A DNA stretch of 64,000 nucleotides from Dehalobacter sp. CP (GTDB lineage: Bacteria > Bacillota_B > Desulfitobacteriia > Desulfitobacteriales > Syntrophobotulaceae), in NCBI GenBank assembly GCA_009910795.1, contig VMEE01000061.1, positions 96,719 through 160,718 of the forward strand, written 5' to 3'. Position numbers and translations under genes: made by a program. Each line of letters opens with the position of its first letter. Positions within the stretch are counted from its first letter, which is position 1. The notes beneath the pieces are model-generated. The model did no database searches. It was not told where the DNA came from and saw only the letters and a list, made by a program, of their open reading frames with translations. Shown piece after piece: positions 52,545-62,807 of this stretch.

Positions 52545-52610
52545 TCTAAAACCTCCTTCATCTTTAATACAATCCAAATTTATTCGATTGGAATAAGCAC
52601 CGGAATTGAA

Positions 52611-53900
52611 TCATTGGATGTTGAGTCCTTTAATCCCTATGTCGGTGCGGAAATGGGCATCAGGGAACTTGATACTGTCGACGAGCGCATAGACATTCTC
52701 CCTGGCTGCCGCGATCGATGCATCACGGACGGTGACGCCAAGTACCCGGCCGCCTGAATTGACTAGTTTTCCGTCTTCCATCTTGGTGCCGGCATGGAAA
52801 ACTACCTGGTTTTCTTGGGTCATCGGAAGACTGATCGGAATCCCCTTCCTGTATTCGCCCGGATAGCCGGGAGCAGCCATGACCACACACAGCGCGGTGC
52901 CGGCATGCCATTCGATTTTGACTTCGGACAGTTTCCCGTCGATACAAGCTTCGAAGATTGGGATCAAGTCCGACTTGAGCAGGGTCATCACAACCTGTGT
53001 CTCAGGATCACCGAACCGAACATTGTATTCCAGAAGTTTAGGGCCTTTGGACGTAATCATTAAGCCTAAAAACAGTACGCCGGTAAATGGCGTTCCTCTT
53101 TGGCGCATAACTGAAAGCGTCGGCTGAGCAATCGTATCGATAACTTCCTGTTCTAACGCTTTGGTCCAGAAAGGAGGTGGAGAATAAGTCCCCATTCCGC
53201 CTGTATTTAACCCCTTATCTCCGTCGAGTGCTCTCTTGTGATCCTGAACGGGAGTCATCGGAAGAGCCTTTTCACCGTCGCAAAAACATAGCAGGCTGAC
53301 CTCCTGCCCCTCCAGAAATTCTTCAACCACGACCTTGTCTCCGGCAGCACCAAAGGCCCCGCCCATAATGGTCTCGATGCCTTCAAACGCCTCTTCCAGT
53401 GTAGCTGCCACAATGACCCCTTTACCTGCCGCCAAGCCATCCGCTTTAATGACAATCGGGGCGCCGATTTCTCTAATATATCTTTCTGCTTCACTCTTCT
53501 CGGTAAAAGTCCGGTAGTCTGCTGTCGGAACCTTCGCCTGTACCATAATTTCCTTGGCAAAGGCTTTGCTGCTTTCAAGCGTCGCTGCCGCTCCGGACGG
53601 GCCAAAAACTCTGAGCCCTGCAGCCTGAAAAGCGTTGACAATTCCCAGACTAAGTGGTTCCTCAGGACCAACAATCGTAAGATCAATCCCTTCATCCTTG
53701 GCGAAGTCAACCAAAGCGTCAAGTTCATTGGCCTTGATTGGGACATTCCATTGCGCTGTTCCTGCGTTACCCGGAGCTACAAAGAGTTTCTGACAAGAAG
53801 TGCTCTGATTGATTTTCCAGGCAAGGGCATGCTCTCTTCCTCCTGAGCCTACAAGCAGAATTTTCTTCCCGTTTTTTTGACAACCAGACAAGTCAGCCAT
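52611..53900 (-). CDS. purD: Phosphoribosylamine-glycine ligase
   Basis: Second step of purine synthesis, PRA plus glycine and ATP to GAR. ATP-grasp enzyme. N-terminus KILLVGSGGREHALAWKI, IVIKADGLAAGKGVIVA, VEEFLEGQEVSLLCFCDG, PVQDHKRALDGDKGLNTGG and YNVRFGDPETQVVM. 429 residues. Last gene of the pur run; the start is 33 bases after purH. Confidence 0.97.
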   Translation of the reverse strand: MADLSGCQKNGKKILLVGSGGREHALAWKINQSTSCQKLFVAPGNAGTAQWNVPIKANELDALVDFAKDEGIDLTIVGPEEPLSLGIVNAFQAAGLRVFGPSGAAATLESSKAFAKEIMVQAKVPTADYRTFTEKSEAERYIREIGAPIVIKADGLAAGKGVIVAATLEEAFEGIETIMGGAFGAAGDKVVVEEFLEGQEVSLLCFCDGEKALPMTPVQDHKRALDGDKGLNTGGMGTYSPPPFWTKALEQEVIDTIAQPTLSVMRQRGTPFTGVLFLGLMITSKGPKLLEYNVRFGDPETQVVMTLLKSDLIPIFEACIDGKLSEVKIEWHAGTALCVVMAAPGYPGEYRKGIPISLPMTQENQVVFHAGTKMEDGKLVNSGGRVLGVTVRDASIAAARENVYALVDSIKFPDAHFRTDIGIKGLNIQ

Positions 53901-53932
53901 CCTTTTTCCACCTCAATAAGTCATATTTATTC

Positions 53933-55477
53933 CTAGTGCTCAAAATGTCTTCTTCCGGTATGGAGAATGATCATTCCCAGCCTGTTGGCTGTTTCAATCA
54001 CTTCTTTGTCCCGGATGGAACCACCGGGATGAACAATAGCTTTGATCCCATGGGAATGAGCCAGTTCGACCGTATCCGGAAACGGGAAGAAAGCATCCGA
54101 AGCCATATAGGCGCCCTGTGCTTTTTCTGCAGCCTGCTCAAGCGCAATTTTGGCCGAGCCGACTCTGTTCATCTGGCCGGCTCCGACACCAATGACCTGT
54201 CTTTTCGCTGAAATAACGATCGCATTGGACTTGACATGCTTGCAGGCTTTCCAGGCAAACTCTAGTTCCGCCAGATCATCTTCGGTCGGCTTGGCTTCCG
54301 TGACGACTTCCCATTCGGCAGGCGGTGTCGTTCCTTCATCCTCATCCTGAACCAGGAAACCACCGTTTATCGTACGGATTTTCCAGCCCCGCGTCTTACA
54401 ACACGCTTCCCTGCCAACTGCGAACAAACGAAGGTTAATCTTTACAGCCAAAATTTCCTTCGCCCGCGGGCTGAAATCTGGAGCAACGACCACTTCGTAG
54501 AATTTCTCTTTAATCGCTTCAGCTGTGGCCTCATCTACCACACGGTTAAGCGCAATAATTCCGCCGTACGCCGAGACCGGATCCGCTTCCAGCGCTCTTT
54601 GATAAGCTTCCAGCAGTGAGTTTCCAAGCGCAACACCACATGGATTGGTATGTTTAATGATCACACAGACGGTCTTGTCATATTCCGCAGTGATTTTCCA
54701 GGCCGCGTCCATGTCCATCCAGTTATTGTAGGATAGCTCCTTGCCCTGGAGCTGCTGGCCATAGGCAAGTGTCCCTTTTCCGGCCTCCGGGTCCACATAA
54801 AAGGCCGCCTGCTGCCCGGGATTTTCTCCATAGCGAAGATCCTGCACCTTAGTCGCCACTACACGGAGATGCTGCGGAAAAGAAGCTTTTGTATCGATTT
54901 GGCCTTCCAGATATCCGGCAATCAGACGGTCATATTCCGCCGTATGCGCAAACGCTTCGGCTGCAAGTTCTTTCCGTAAGGCCAATGGGATGCCACCGTT
55001 CTCCCTGAGGCTCTCAAGCACCCTGCCGTAGTTTTCCGGATTGACAATAATAGTTACTCTGTTGTGATTTTTCGCAGCCGAACGGACCATGGTCGGTCCG
55101 CCGATATCGATATTTTCGATCGCTTCTTCGAAGGTAACCCCTTCTTTAGCAATTGTTTCTCTGAAAGGGTAGAGATTTACGCAAACTAAATCGATAAAAT
55201 CAATTCCGTTTTCCGCGCACTGAGCCCGGTGTTTCTCAGTATCAATCGCGAGGATTCCGCCGTGAATCTTCGGATGGAGGGTTTTAACCCTGCCATCAAG
55301 GATTTCCGGAAACCCTGTAATTTCACTGACATAACGAACAGGAATATCCGCTTCTTTCAATGTCTTATACGTACCACCTGTTGAAATCAGTTCAAAGCCC
55401 TCGGCAACAAGGCCCCCGGCAAATTCTACGATACCTGTTTTGTCTGAAACACTGATCACTGCTTTTTTCACCATCAT
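53933..55477 (-). CDS. purH: Bifunctional AICAR transformylase/IMP cyclohydrolase
   Basis: Last two steps to IMP. The N-terminal IMP cyclohydrolase (1-about 195) has AVISVSDKTGIVEFAGGL, GGTYKTLKEA and VKTLHPKIHGGILA; the C-terminal transformylase has RYGENPGQQAAFYV, IKHTNPCGVALG, QVIGVGAGQMNRVGSA and HPGGSIRDKEVI. 514 residues. Separated from purN by 226 bases that hold an inverted repeat with a mini-ORF, unusual inside this otherwise compact operon. Confidence 0.97.
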   Translation of the reverse strand: MMVKKAVISVSDKTGIVEFAGGLVAEGFELISTGGTYKTLKEADIPVRYVSEITGFPEILDGRVKTLHPKIHGGILAIDTEKHRAQCAENGIDFIDLVCVNLYPFRETIAKEGVTFEEAIENIDIGGPTMVRSAAKNHNRVTIIVNPENYGRVLESLRENGGIPLALRKELAAEAFAHTAEYDRLIAGYLEGQIDTKASFPQHLRVVATKVQDLRYGENPGQQAAFYVDPEAGKGTLAYGQQLQGKELSYNNWMDMDAAWKITAEYDKTVCVIIKHTNPCGVALGNSLLEAYQRALEADPVSAYGGIIALNRVVDEATAEAIKEKFYEVVVAPDFSPRAKEILAVKINLRLFAVGREACCKTRGWKIRTINGGFLVQDEDEGTTPPAEWEVVTEAKPTEDDLAELEFAWKACKHVKSNAIVISAKRQVIGVGAGQMNRVGSAKIALEQAAEKAQGAYMASDAFFPFPDTVELAHSHGIKAIVHPGGSIRDKEVIETANRLGMIILHTGRRHFEH

Positions 55478-55586
55478 GTCAACCCCCTATCATCATTCCT
55501 TGGAGATTTCCTCAGAACAATCCTAAAATTATCCTTTAGAACAACCCCCGAATAATCCTTAAATACGCCGATAGATTCGTGCCAAC

Positions 55587-55689
55587 TCAACCCTAAATCT
55601 TATATATCCTGGCGGCATATTTCTCGTAATACTGCATTGTCTTGCAGCTCCTTGCTTTACAAGAAATCTGCTCGCCATTTTAGGGTTGA
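55587..55689 (-). promoter_or_regulatory. Inverted repeat enclosing a 14-codon mini-ORF between purN and purH
   Basis: TCAACCCTAAAT (55587-55598) and ATTTTAGGGTTGA (55677-55689) are inverted repeats about 78 bases apart. On the minus strand the loop carries AAGGAG, a 10-base spacer and ATG 55637, giving MQYYEKYAARIYKI then TAG at 55593 inside the second arm. Ribosomes on the mini-ORF would disrupt the stem, so a leader-peptide control of purH-purD is conceivable. No T-tract follows directly. Confidence 0.4.
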
Positions 55690-55703
55690 CAAGGTACTCG
55701 CAA

Positions 55704-56312
55704 TTATGAATCTCTGAGGACAATCACTCTTCTTCCCTCTCTTTTTATCTTCCCATTCACAATAAGTCTGACTGCCTCTGGATAGATGGTGTGCTCAACT
55801 TTCAGAATTCTTGCAGCCAGCTGATCGGCATCATCCTCAGCAAAAACCGGCACCGCCTCCTGCAGGATAATCGGTCCTGAATCCATCCCCTCGTCCACAA
55901 AATGCACCGTGCAGCCGCTGACTTTAACACCATATTCTACTGCCTGTTTTTGGGGATGTAAGCCCGGGAAAGACGGCAGCAGCGAAGGATGGATGTTCAA
56001 AATCGGATATTTGGCCCTGCGGATAAAATCCGAGCTTAACACCTGCATGTAACCTGCCAGAATCAGCAGTTCCGTATCAATGACTTCAAGCCAGTTTAAG
56101 ATATCCGTTTCCTGAGAGTTCTTGTCCGCATAGCTTTCCCTCGGAAAGGTCCGGATCTGAATACCGGATTTTTCTGCCCTGGCCAGAGCTTTTGCGTCTA
56201 TTTTATTCGAACCTACGCCCACAAATTCTACAGGAAGCCGTCCATCCTGCCATTCGTCCAACAAGGCCTGCAGGTTGCTGCCACGCCCTGAAGCGAGTAC
56301 GGCAACTTTCAT
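55704..56312 (-). CDS. purN: Phosphoribosylglycinamide formyltransferase (10-formyl-THF)
   Basis: GAR to formyl-[24 protein letters not shown] at the N-terminus; the catalytic region [16 protein letters not shown] (Asn-His) and [17 protein letters not shown] (Asp). 202 residues. The start overlaps the purM stop by four bases, so coupled. Confidence 0.96.
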   Translation of the reverse strand: MKVAVLASGRGSNLQALLDEWQDGRLPVEFVGVGSNKIDAKALARAEKSGIQIRTFPRESYADKNSQETDILNWLEVIDTELLILAGYMQVLSSDFIRRAKYPILNIHPSLLPSFPGLHPQKQAVEYGVKVSGCTVHFVDEGMDSGPIILQEAVPVFAEDDADQLAARILKVEHTIYPEAVRLIVNGKIKREGRRVIVLRDS

Positions 56313-57325
56313 CGATAACTCACTCCTTGTCCAGAAATCACACTGCCTATCCTGACCGGCTCTTCCCCGTTTCCAGCCAGAATATCCATGGCCTGTTTTT
56401 CATTTTCAGGATGAATGACCAGGACAAAGCCAATTCCCATATTAAACGTCCTTAACATTTCCGGATCTTCAACCTTGCCAAGTTTCTGCATTAATTGAAA
56501 TACCGGCGGAACTTGCCATGTAGAAGGGACAATCTCCGTTCCAAGTCCGGACGGCAGAACCCTTGGAATATTTTCAGTCAAACCGCCACCGGTAATATGT
56601 ACCATACCGGGAACAGCCATCTTATCCAGAAGGGCCAGCACTGACTTTACATAGATCCTGGTCGGGATAATCAGTACTTCCCCGAGTGGCCCCCCGAGTT
56701 CCGGGAACACCTTGTCAAGCGGGTATTCCGCAAAAATCTTGCGGACAAGAGAAAAGCCGTTGCTGTGCAGTCCGCTGGACTTCAGACCTAAAAGGATATC
56801 CCCTTCGCGGATGTCCGAACCGTCGATCAGCTTGTCCCGGTTCACCGCACCGACAGCAAAGCCGGCAATATCATATTCTTCTTCAGCGTAAAAGCCGGGC
56901 ATCTCAGCAGTCTCGCCGCCAATGAGTGCACAGCCTGCCAGACGGCAGCCTTCAGCCACGCCACCTACGATGGAGGCAATTCTTTCCGGAACCAGCTTTC
57001 CTACCGCAAGATAATCGAGGAAAAACAATGGCTCGGCACCCTGGACCAGAACATCATTCACGCACATCGCAACAGCGTCCTGGCCGATGGTATCATGCTT
57101 ATCTAACTGAAAAGCCAGGCGCAATTTTGTTCCGACACCATCCGTACCGGAAACCAGCACGGGGTCAGAATATTTCTGCAGATCCAGGCTGAACAATCCG
57201 CCAAATCCGCCGAGTCCCCCTAAAACTCCGGGCCGCCAGGTTGCAGCTACGGCAGGCTTAATTTTCTCCACAGCTTCATTTCCGGCCTGGATATCCACAC
57301 CGGCATCTTTATAGGTAATTCCCAT
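56309..57325 (-). CDS. purM: Phosphoribosylformylglycinamidine cyclo-ligase (AIR synthetase)
   Basis: FGAM to AIR with ATP. Motifs: [83 protein letters not shown] and [18 protein letters not shown] 57325 follows GGGGGAG and gives MGITYKDAG. 338 residues. Its substrate needs FGAM synthase, which is not encoded here. Confidence 0.97.
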   Translation of the reverse strand: MGITYKDAGVDIQAGNEAVEKIKPAVAATWRPGVLGGLGGFGGLFSLDLQKYSDPVLVSGTDGVGTKLRLAFQLDKHDTIGQDAVAMCVNDVLVQGAEPLFFLDYLAVGKLVPERIASIVGGVAEGCRLAGCALIGGETAEMPGFYAEEEYDIAGFAVGAVNRDKLIDGSDIREGDILLGLKSSGLHSNGFSLVRKIFAEYPLDKVFPELGGPLGEVLIIPTRIYVKSVLALLDKMAVPGMVHITGGGLTENIPRVLPSGLGTEIVPSTWQVPPVFQLMQKLGKVEDPEMLRTFNMGIGFVLVIHPENEKQAMDILAGNGEEPVRIGSVISGQGVSYR

Positions 57326-57348
57326 GATTACTCCCCCTAACGGTTCGT

Positions 57349-58755
57349 TTAACACTCCATGTCTTCTTTGGAGAACTTCTTCGGAACAGTGGTCGGATAA
57401 TCACCGTTAAAACAGGCCAGGCAAACTGGATCACTACCTAAAGCCTTTTTCAGCCCTTCCTCCGACAGATAGTACAGGGTGTCCGCTCCTACAAACTTGC
57501 GAATTTCATCAATGTTCATTTGATTGGCAATCAATTTTTCCCTTTCAGCCGTATCGATGCCATAATAACAGGAATACTTCACCGGAGGTGAGCTGATCAG
57601 TAGATGAACCTCCTTGGCGCCGCATCCTTTGACCATCTCGACGAGCTTGGAGCTCGTTGTCCCTCTGACAATCGAATCATCAATCATCACAACCCTACGT
57701 CCGCGGATGACCTGCTTGTTGGCATTCAACTTAATCCGGACAGCAACTTCTCTTAACTCCTGCGTTGGCTGAATGAACGTCCGTCCAACATACCTATTTT
57801 TGAGCAGCCCCTCCTCAAAAGGGATACCCAGCGTTTGGGCATAGCCCAGAGCGGCCGGCGTCCCGGAGTCTGGAACCGGAATAATCACATCAGCCTCAAT
57901 CGGACATTCTTTAGCCAGCTGAACACCCATTTGCCTCCTGCTTTCCCAGACATTCAGATTATCCAGTGTACTGTCAGGCCGTGCGAAATAAATATATTCA
58001 AATGAACAGGGAGCAATCCGTTCCTGCGGTGTACCCAAACGGGTATGAAGCCCTGCTTCGTCAATTGTCACGACTTCTCCTGGTTTAACGTCCCTGACAA
58101 ATTCCGCGCCAATCGTATCAAGTGCACAGCTTTCCGAAGCGAAACAGTACCGCTCTCCCAGACGTCCGATACACAAAGGCCTCAGACCATGGGGATCTCT
58201 CGCCCCGACAATTTTGTCTTCAGCCATGATTAGCAGTGCATAGGCTCCCTTGATGTCAATCATCGTTTTGATAATTGCATCTTCCAGGCTATGCCTGCGG
58301 TAACGTGCAATCATATTTAGAATGACTTCGCTGTCAATGGTTGTCTGAAAGACTGTTCCCTGACTGCCAAGTTCTTGTCTGATTTCTACGGCGTTCGTCA
58401 GATTCCCATTATGTGCGAGCGCCATCATCCCATTCTGAAAATGAACAACCAGCGGCTGTGCATTCGATAACAGACTTGAACCCGTTGTTGAATACCGGAC
58501 ATGTCCGATCGCCATTTTCCCTTGCAGACCTGCGAGTAAATCAGGCGAAAATACCTCGGATACCAAGCCCATTCCTTTTTCTACAACGATTTTTCTTCCA
58601 TCGGAAATAGCAATCCCCGCACTTTCCTGTCCCCTATGCTGCAGCGCATAAAGGCCATAATAAGTCAGACGGGCAATTTCCTTTTCAGGAGCAAAAATTC
58701 CGAAGAGACCACACTCCTCTTTGGGCTTGTCATCCCAGAGCAAATCCACAGTCAA
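57349..58755 (-). CDS. purF: Amidophosphoribosyltransferase
   Basis: First committed step, PRPP plus glutamine to phosphoribosylamine. A short propeptide precedes the N-terminal nucleophile cysteine ([12 protein letters not shown]; cleavage before Cys15), followed by [26 protein letters not shown] and AHNGNLTNA. The PRPP loop is [20 protein letters not shown]. Late cysteines suit the Bacillus-type [4Fe-4S] enzyme. 468 residues. Confidence 0.97.
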   Translation of the reverse strand: MTVDLLWDDKPKEECGLFGIFAPEKEIARLTYYGLYALQHRGQESAGIAISDGRKIVVEKGMGLVSEVFSPDLLAGLQGKMAIGHVRYSTTGSSLLSNAQPLVVHFQNGMMALAHNGNLTNAVEIRQELGSQGTVFQTTIDSEVILNMIARYRRHSLEDAIIKTMIDIKGAYALLIMAEDKIVGARDPHGLRPLCIGRLGERYCFASESCALDTIGAEFVRDVKPGEVVTIDEAGLHTRLGTPQERIAPCSFEYIYFARPDSTLDNLNVWESRRQMGVQLAKECPIEADVIIPVPDSGTPAALGYAQTLGIPFEEGLLKNRYVGRTFIQPTQELREVAVRIKLNANKQVIRGRRVVMIDDSIVRGTTSSKLVEMVKGCGAKEVHLLISSPPVKYSCYYGIDTAEREKLIANQMNIDEIRKFVGADTLYYLSEEGLKKALGSDPVCLACFNGDYPTTVPKKFSKEDMEC

Positions 58756-58832
58756 GAACTCCTTTCATCTACTGTCATATACTGTCTCTGTCCTCTAGCA
58801 ATTATGTTTCAGCATCATATTCTAGGATCGCT

Positions 58833-59552
58833 TTAAGCATTTTCTACGGCGTTCTTCAGACGGGTATATACTTCGGCATATGCTTCTTCAATCTTGCCGA
58901 GATCCCGGCGGAAACGGTCCTTATCCAGCTTTTCTCCGGTATCTTTGTCCCAGAAGCGGCAAGTGTCGGGAGAAATCTCATCTCCGAGCATGACTTTACC
59001 GTCAATCAGACCAAACTCCAGCTTGTAGTCAACCAGATCAATCCCAGCCTTGGCAACAATTTTGGTCATAAGCTCATTGACCTTCAAAGCAATTTCCTTC
59101 ATTTTGTTGATTTGTTCGATCGTTGCCCATCCCATCGCAATCGCATGGGTTTCATTAACCATCGGATCACCGAGCACGTCATCCTTGTAATAAAGCTCAA
59201 GTACAGGAGAAGCCAGAGGATAGCCCTCTTCTTTGCCAACCTTCTTTACGAGACTGCCGGCTACAATATTACGGACAACGATTTCCAGCGGAACCATCTG
59301 CAGGCGGCGAACAATTTGTTCTCTGTCATTTAAAAGCTCAACAAAATGTGTATCCACGCCGTTTCTTTGAAGATAGGAAAACATCATTGCGGACATCTTA
59401 TTGTTGATGATCCCTTTATCAACAATGGTGCCCTTTTTTATCCCGTTAAAGGCAGTTGCATCATCTTTATACTCGACCCAGAAAACATTTTTGTCATTCG
59501 TATCATAGATTTTTTTGGCTTTGCCTTCATACAGCATTGCAAGCTTTTCCAT
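58833..59552 (-). CDS. purC: Phosphoribosylaminoimidazole-succinocarboxamide synthase (SAICAR synthetase)
   Basis: CAIR plus aspartate and ATP to SAICAR. N-terminus [21 protein letters not shown], then [45 protein letters not shown] (split here as LEFGLIDG and [11 protein letters not shown]). 239 residues. Next gene is purF, 77 bases on; in Bacillus purSQL would lie here but they are absent. Confidence 0.97.
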   Translation of the reverse strand: MEKLAMLYEGKAKKIYDTNDKNVFWVEYKDDATAFNGIKKGTIVDKGIINNKMSAMMFSYLQRNGVDTHFVELLNDREQIVRRLQMVPLEIVVRNIVAGSLVKKVGKEEGYPLASPVLELYYKDDVLGDPMVNETHAIAMGWATIEQINKMKEIALKVNELMTKIVAKAGIDLVDYKLEFGLIDGKVMLGDEISPDTCRFWDKDTGEKLDKDRFRRDLGKIEEAYAEVYTRLKNAVENA

Positions 59553-59621
59553 ATCATAACCCTCCAGTATTCAATGTCCAAATTAACACCCATATTCAAT
59601 TTTAATCGTTTAATAAACCGT

Positions 59622-60920
59622 TTATTTCAGTAGTCCGACTCTGCGGAAAATATAGTCAATGTTTTTCGTATGATACTCATAATCAAACAGCGCATCGACT
59701 TCTTCTTTGGTTAGAAACTGCATGATCTCAGCATCCTGAAGCACATAATCCTTAAACGGTACTTTGGTGTCCCAGGCTCTCATTGCATTTTTTTGTACCA
59801 GCGCGTAGGATGTCTCCCTGCTCATGCCCTTATCGACCAGTGATAGCATAACCCTTTGGGAAAAGATCAGGCCATAGACCTTTTCAATGTTTGTCATCAT
59901 CTGTTCCGGGGACACTCTTAATCCTTCCAAAGTCTGAATCATCTTATGCAGCATATAATCCAGTGCAATGGTGCTGTCAGGAAGGATCACGCGTTCAGCT
60001 GAGGAATGGGATATATCTCTTTCATGCCAGAGTGCTACATTTTCAAAAGCAACCTGGGCGTTCCCGCGGATTAGGCGGGCCATTCCGCAAATTCTTTCCG
60101 AAATAACCGGGTTTTTTTTATGCGGCATCGCTGAAGAACCTTTTTGTCCCTTGCCAAAAGGTTCTTCGACCTCATGGACGTCCGTCCGCTGCAGATTACG
60201 AATTTCCGTGGCAATCTTATCAAGTGAAGAAGCAATTCCGGCCAACACGCCTACATAGAATGCATGCCTGTCCCGCTGAATAATCTGGGTTGATACTGGA
60301 GCCGGCTTTAAGCCCAGGCTCTCACAGACCCATTCTTCCACGGCAGGATCAACGTTCGCAAACGTGCCAACTGCACCCGAAATCTGGCCTACTCCTATCT
60401 CTTCGCGCGCATATTTCAGCCGCTCCTTCTGCCGTTTCATTTCGTCATACCAGAGTGCGAATTTTAAGCCGAATGTAATCGGTTCGGCATGGATCCCGTG
60501 TGATCTTCCCATTTGAAGCGTATCTTTATATTCAAGAGCTTTTCTGCCCAAAACATTAATCAACTTGTCCATCTTCTCAAGCAGAATTTCGGAAGCCTCA
60601 ACCAGCTGCAGTGAGAGCGATGTATCTAGTACATCAGAAGAAGTCAGCCCAAGATGGATATATTTGGCTTCATCTCCGACGTTTTCAGCAACATTGGTCA
60701 AAAAGGCCAGCACGTCGTGCTGGGTGACTTCTTCAATTTCCTTGACCCTGTCCCAGGAAAAAGCGGCCTTCTGACGAATCACTTCGACAGCTTCTTGCGG
60801 GATCTTTCCTTTTTTCGCCCATCCTTCGCAGGCTGCAATTTCTATCTTCAGCCAGAGCGTTAGACGGTATTCATCTTGCCATATCCTCCCCATAGCGGGA
60901 AGCGTGTACCTTTCTATCAC
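59622..60920 (-). CDS. purB: Adenylosuccinate lyase
   Basis: Fumarase/aspartase-superfamily enzyme acting twice, on SAICAR and adenylosuccinate. Motifs: THDVLAFLTNVAE-like (QHDVLAFLTNVAENVG), YIHLGLTSSDVLDT, MGRSHGIHAEPITFG and the signature GSSAMPHKKNP. 432 residues, typical of the Bacillus type. Confidence 0.97.
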   Translation of the reverse strand: MIERYTLPAMGRIWQDEYRLTLWLKIEIAACEGWAKKGKIPQEAVEVIRQKAAFSWDRVKEIEEVTQHDVLAFLTNVAENVGDEAKYIHLGLTSSDVLDTSLSLQLVEASEILLEKMDKLINVLGRKALEYKDTLQMGRSHGIHAEPITFGLKFALWYDEMKRQKERLKYAREEIGVGQISGAVGTFANVDPAVEEWVCESLGLKPAPVSTQIIQRDRHAFYVGVLAGIASSLDKIATEIRNLQRTDVHEVEEPFGKGQKGSSAMPHKKNPVISERICGMARLIRGNAQVAFENVALWHERDISHSSAERVILPDSTIALDYMLHKMIQTLEGLRVSPEQMMTNIEKVYGLIFSQRVMLSLVDKGMSRETSYALVQKNAMRAWDTKVPFKDYVLQDAEIMQFLTKEEVDALFDYEYHTKNIDYIFRRVGLLK

Positions 60921-60947
60921 AGAAATTCTCCTTTATCTTAATATTTT

Positions 60948-61442
60948 CTAAGCTTTCAGTCTATCCTGAAGCGCACTATCCTTGGCTTCAACATCTGCCG
61001 CCATTTTTTGTCTAAAAGCTTTCAGCTGATCCTGCAGTTCCGGATCAGCAATCGCCAGCATTTCTATAGCCAAAAGCGCTGCGTTGCGGGCACCGTTGAT
61101 CCCGACCGCGGCGACCGGGATACCCGGAGGCATTTGCACAATCGCATAAAGCGCATCTACCCCCTCCAAAGCGCCACTCTTGATCGGGACACCAATAACA
61201 GGGAGTGTCGTGGCTCCGGCAATCACACCTGGAAGATGCGCGGCCATACCGGCTCCGGCGATGATCACCTTTCCTCCCTTTTTCTCAAAACTTTCCACCC
61301 ATTCCACGGTTCTTTTCAGCGTGCGGTGAGCAGAAGATATTTTCATTTCAAAGGGTACTGAGAATTGCTGCAGAATTTTTGCTGCTTCCTCCATGATGGA
61401 AAAATCAGAATCACTGCCCATGATTACACCAACAGAGATCAT
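60948..61442 (-). CDS. purE: N5-carboxyaminoimidazole ribonucleotide mutase PurE
   Basis: Gives CAIR. MGSDSDFSIMEEAAKIL, EMKISSAHRTL, IAGAGMAAHLPGVIAGATTLPVIG-type region (VIIAGAGMAAHLPGVIAG) and LPVIGVPIKSG. 164 residues including a short repeat-like tail (AKDSALQDRLKA). It is the first gene of the operon, preceded by GGAGG. purK, its usual partner in class I systems, is not beside it. Confidence 0.96.
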   Translation of the reverse strand: MISVGVIMGSDSDFSIMEEAAKILQQFSVPFEMKISSAHRTLKRTVEWVESFEKKGGKVIIAGAGMAAHLPGVIAGATTLPVIGVPIKSGALEGVDALYAIVQMPPGIPVAAVGINGARNAALLAIEMLAIADPELQDQLKAFRQKMAADVEAKDSALQDRLKA

Positions 61443-61533
61443 TCGTTCATTTCCTCCTTTAAATGCTTTTTCTTATTTGTGAGCAGAAATAATCACAAAT
61501 CCACAATAATTATCTGCAATAAATTCTAAACAT

Positions 61534-61562
61534 ATTTTACCCGACAACAAATACAGGGTCAA
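61534..61562 (-). promoter_or_regulatory. Sigma-A promoter of the pur operon
   Basis: -35 TTGACC (61562-61557), 17-base spacer, -10 TAAAAT (61539-61534), about 92 bases before purE. The leader contains an imperfect palindrome CAGATAATTATTG...ATTATTTCTG; no guanine-riboswitch core is visible. Confidence 0.75.
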
Positions 61563-61564
61563 TC

Positions 61565-61610
61565 AGAATCCGAACATTATTTTGTTTTTTTGTTCTAATG
61601 TTCGGAATAT
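61565..61610 (-). promoter_or_regulatory. PurR operator: two inverted PurBoxes
   Basis: AGAATCCGAACATT (61565-61578) and its inverted copy AATGTTCGGAATAT (61597-61610), cores CCGAACATT separated by 18 bases. This matches the Bacillus PurBox pattern (A/T-rich then CCGAAC then A/T-A/T-T) and lies immediately upstream of the -35, as for PurR repression relieved by PRPP. Confidence 0.8.
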
Positions 61611-61613
61611 AAC

Positions 61614-61657
61614 CAATAATAAGGAGACCTCCCACAGCAATGCTACGAAAGGTCTCC
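61614..61657 (-). terminator. Terminator-like hairpin upstream of the pur operon
   Basis: Minus strand GGAGACCT, 19-base loop, AGGTCTCC then TTATTATT: an 8-bp exact stem with a T-rich tail, about 80 bases after the HD-GYP stop; would isolate the pur promoter from the HD-GYP transcript. Confidence 0.6.
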
Positions 61658-61739
61658 CTATCGTGTTCATACATTTAGGCCTTGGATATCCATATTCTTG
61701 CCGCCTTCGTTCCAATTTTCGTAGAGGAATAATACTTCA

Positions 61740-62807
61740 TCAATAATCCACAATGCTGGTGATCATCGTAGATAAATGCTTGGATAAATCCAGGTCATCT
61801 GGATTGTCCAGGGCCTGATCGCCTTGAGCAATTACCCTGACCACCGGTCTTGTTGGCAATATAGGATTTTGTTTGATAACAACACCGCGCAAACCATTGC
61901 TGAGCTCTATACCGGTTCCTGTCGGATACGGTGCCACAGACTGAGCAAAAATACGGACGATCTCAGGGTCAAACTGTAGCCCCGAATGAACAATGATATA
62001 TTCGTATGCTAGGTAAGGCGGCATTGCATCGCGATAAGGACGCTTACTGGTCAAGGCCTCATACACGTCCGCGACAGAGGCAATCCTGGCGTATTCATGA
62101 ATTTCATTCTCTCTTAGCTCCCTGGGGTAGCCCCCGCCCTTCCATTTTTCATGATGTTGCAGCGCAACATGGGCAGACAGGATGCTGAAGTCGCGGTTTC
62201 CGCGGATATATTCGTAACCATATAGCGGATGGGCCTTAATCTGCTGAAATTCTTCTTCTTCCAATTTACCTTTTTTGTTCAGAATTTCTTTCGGTATTTT
62301 TGTTTTTCCGATGTCATGCATCAGAACTCCCATCCCAAGCTCCAAAAGCTGATTTTGCGTAAAGCCTTTGCCGATTCCGAGCATCAAAGCCAGGACTGTG
62401 GTATTGATCGAATGATGATACGTATATTCGTCGTAGCCGTTAATATCAGTCAGATTACTAAGGATATCAAAGCTGCGGAGCAAATCCTGAACAAGATTCA
62501 GAACCGCAAAACGGACTGAATCCGCATCTATCTCTGCCTCCGGATGTTTCTCCAATTCATCGGTAACTCCCCGGACCGCATTATAGGCAATCTCTTTGGT
62601 CCTGTCGGTAATGGCATAACCGATTTCAACATCTTGAAACCGTTCATCTTGAATGAATACCATATCGTAGCCGATATCTTTAAGCTTTGCTAAATAGTTC
62701 TTATTAAGCACGACTCCTTCACCGAGAAGTATCCTGCCGTAGGAGTTTCTTATCGGTCTGGCCAACAAAGATCCTTCCTGAACATATTTGATATTGACTA
62801 ACCTCAT
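61740..62807 (-). CDS. HD-GYP domain c-di-GMP phosphodiesterase-like protein
   Basis: 355 residues. A short N-terminal domain (about 1-100), then HD-GYP: YHHSINTTVLALMLG, GVLMHDIGKTKIPKEILNK (HD metal site), HPLYGYEYI, ALQHHEKWKGGGYPRELREN (GYP motif with one extra Gly) and ASVADVYEALTSKRPYR. Likely hydrolyses c-di-GMP to GMP. A beta-rich tail of about 60 residues follows the domain. Single gene, no visible sensory domain; it acts with the GGDEF-EAL protein only by shared second messenger. Confidence 0.92.
   Translation of the reverse strand: MRLVNIKYVQEGSLLARPIRNSYGRILLGEGVVLNKNYLAKLKDIGYDMVFIQDERFQDVEIGYAITDRTKEIAYNAVRGVTDELEKHPEAEIDADSVRFAVLNLVQDLLRSFDILSNLTDINGYDEYTYHHSINTTVLALMLGIGKGFTQNQLLELGMGVLMHDIGKTKIPKEILNKKGKLEEEEFQQIKAHPLYGYEYIRGNRDFSILSAHVALQHHEKWKGGGYPRELRENEIHEYARIASVADVYEALTSKRPYRDAMPPYLAYEYIIVHSGLQFDPEIVRIFAQSVAPYPTGTGIELSNGLRGVVIKQNPILPTRPVVRVIAQGDQALDNPDDLDLSKHLSTMITSIVDY

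Noticed and set aside
51500..52610. SAM riboswitch or T-box ahead of metF
   Set aside because: Only 66 bases separate purD and metF, too short, with no matching motif.
61443..61535. Guanine riboswitch in the pur leader
   Set aside because: The leader is under 100 bases and lacks the conserved three-way-junction core; control is explained by the PurBoxes.
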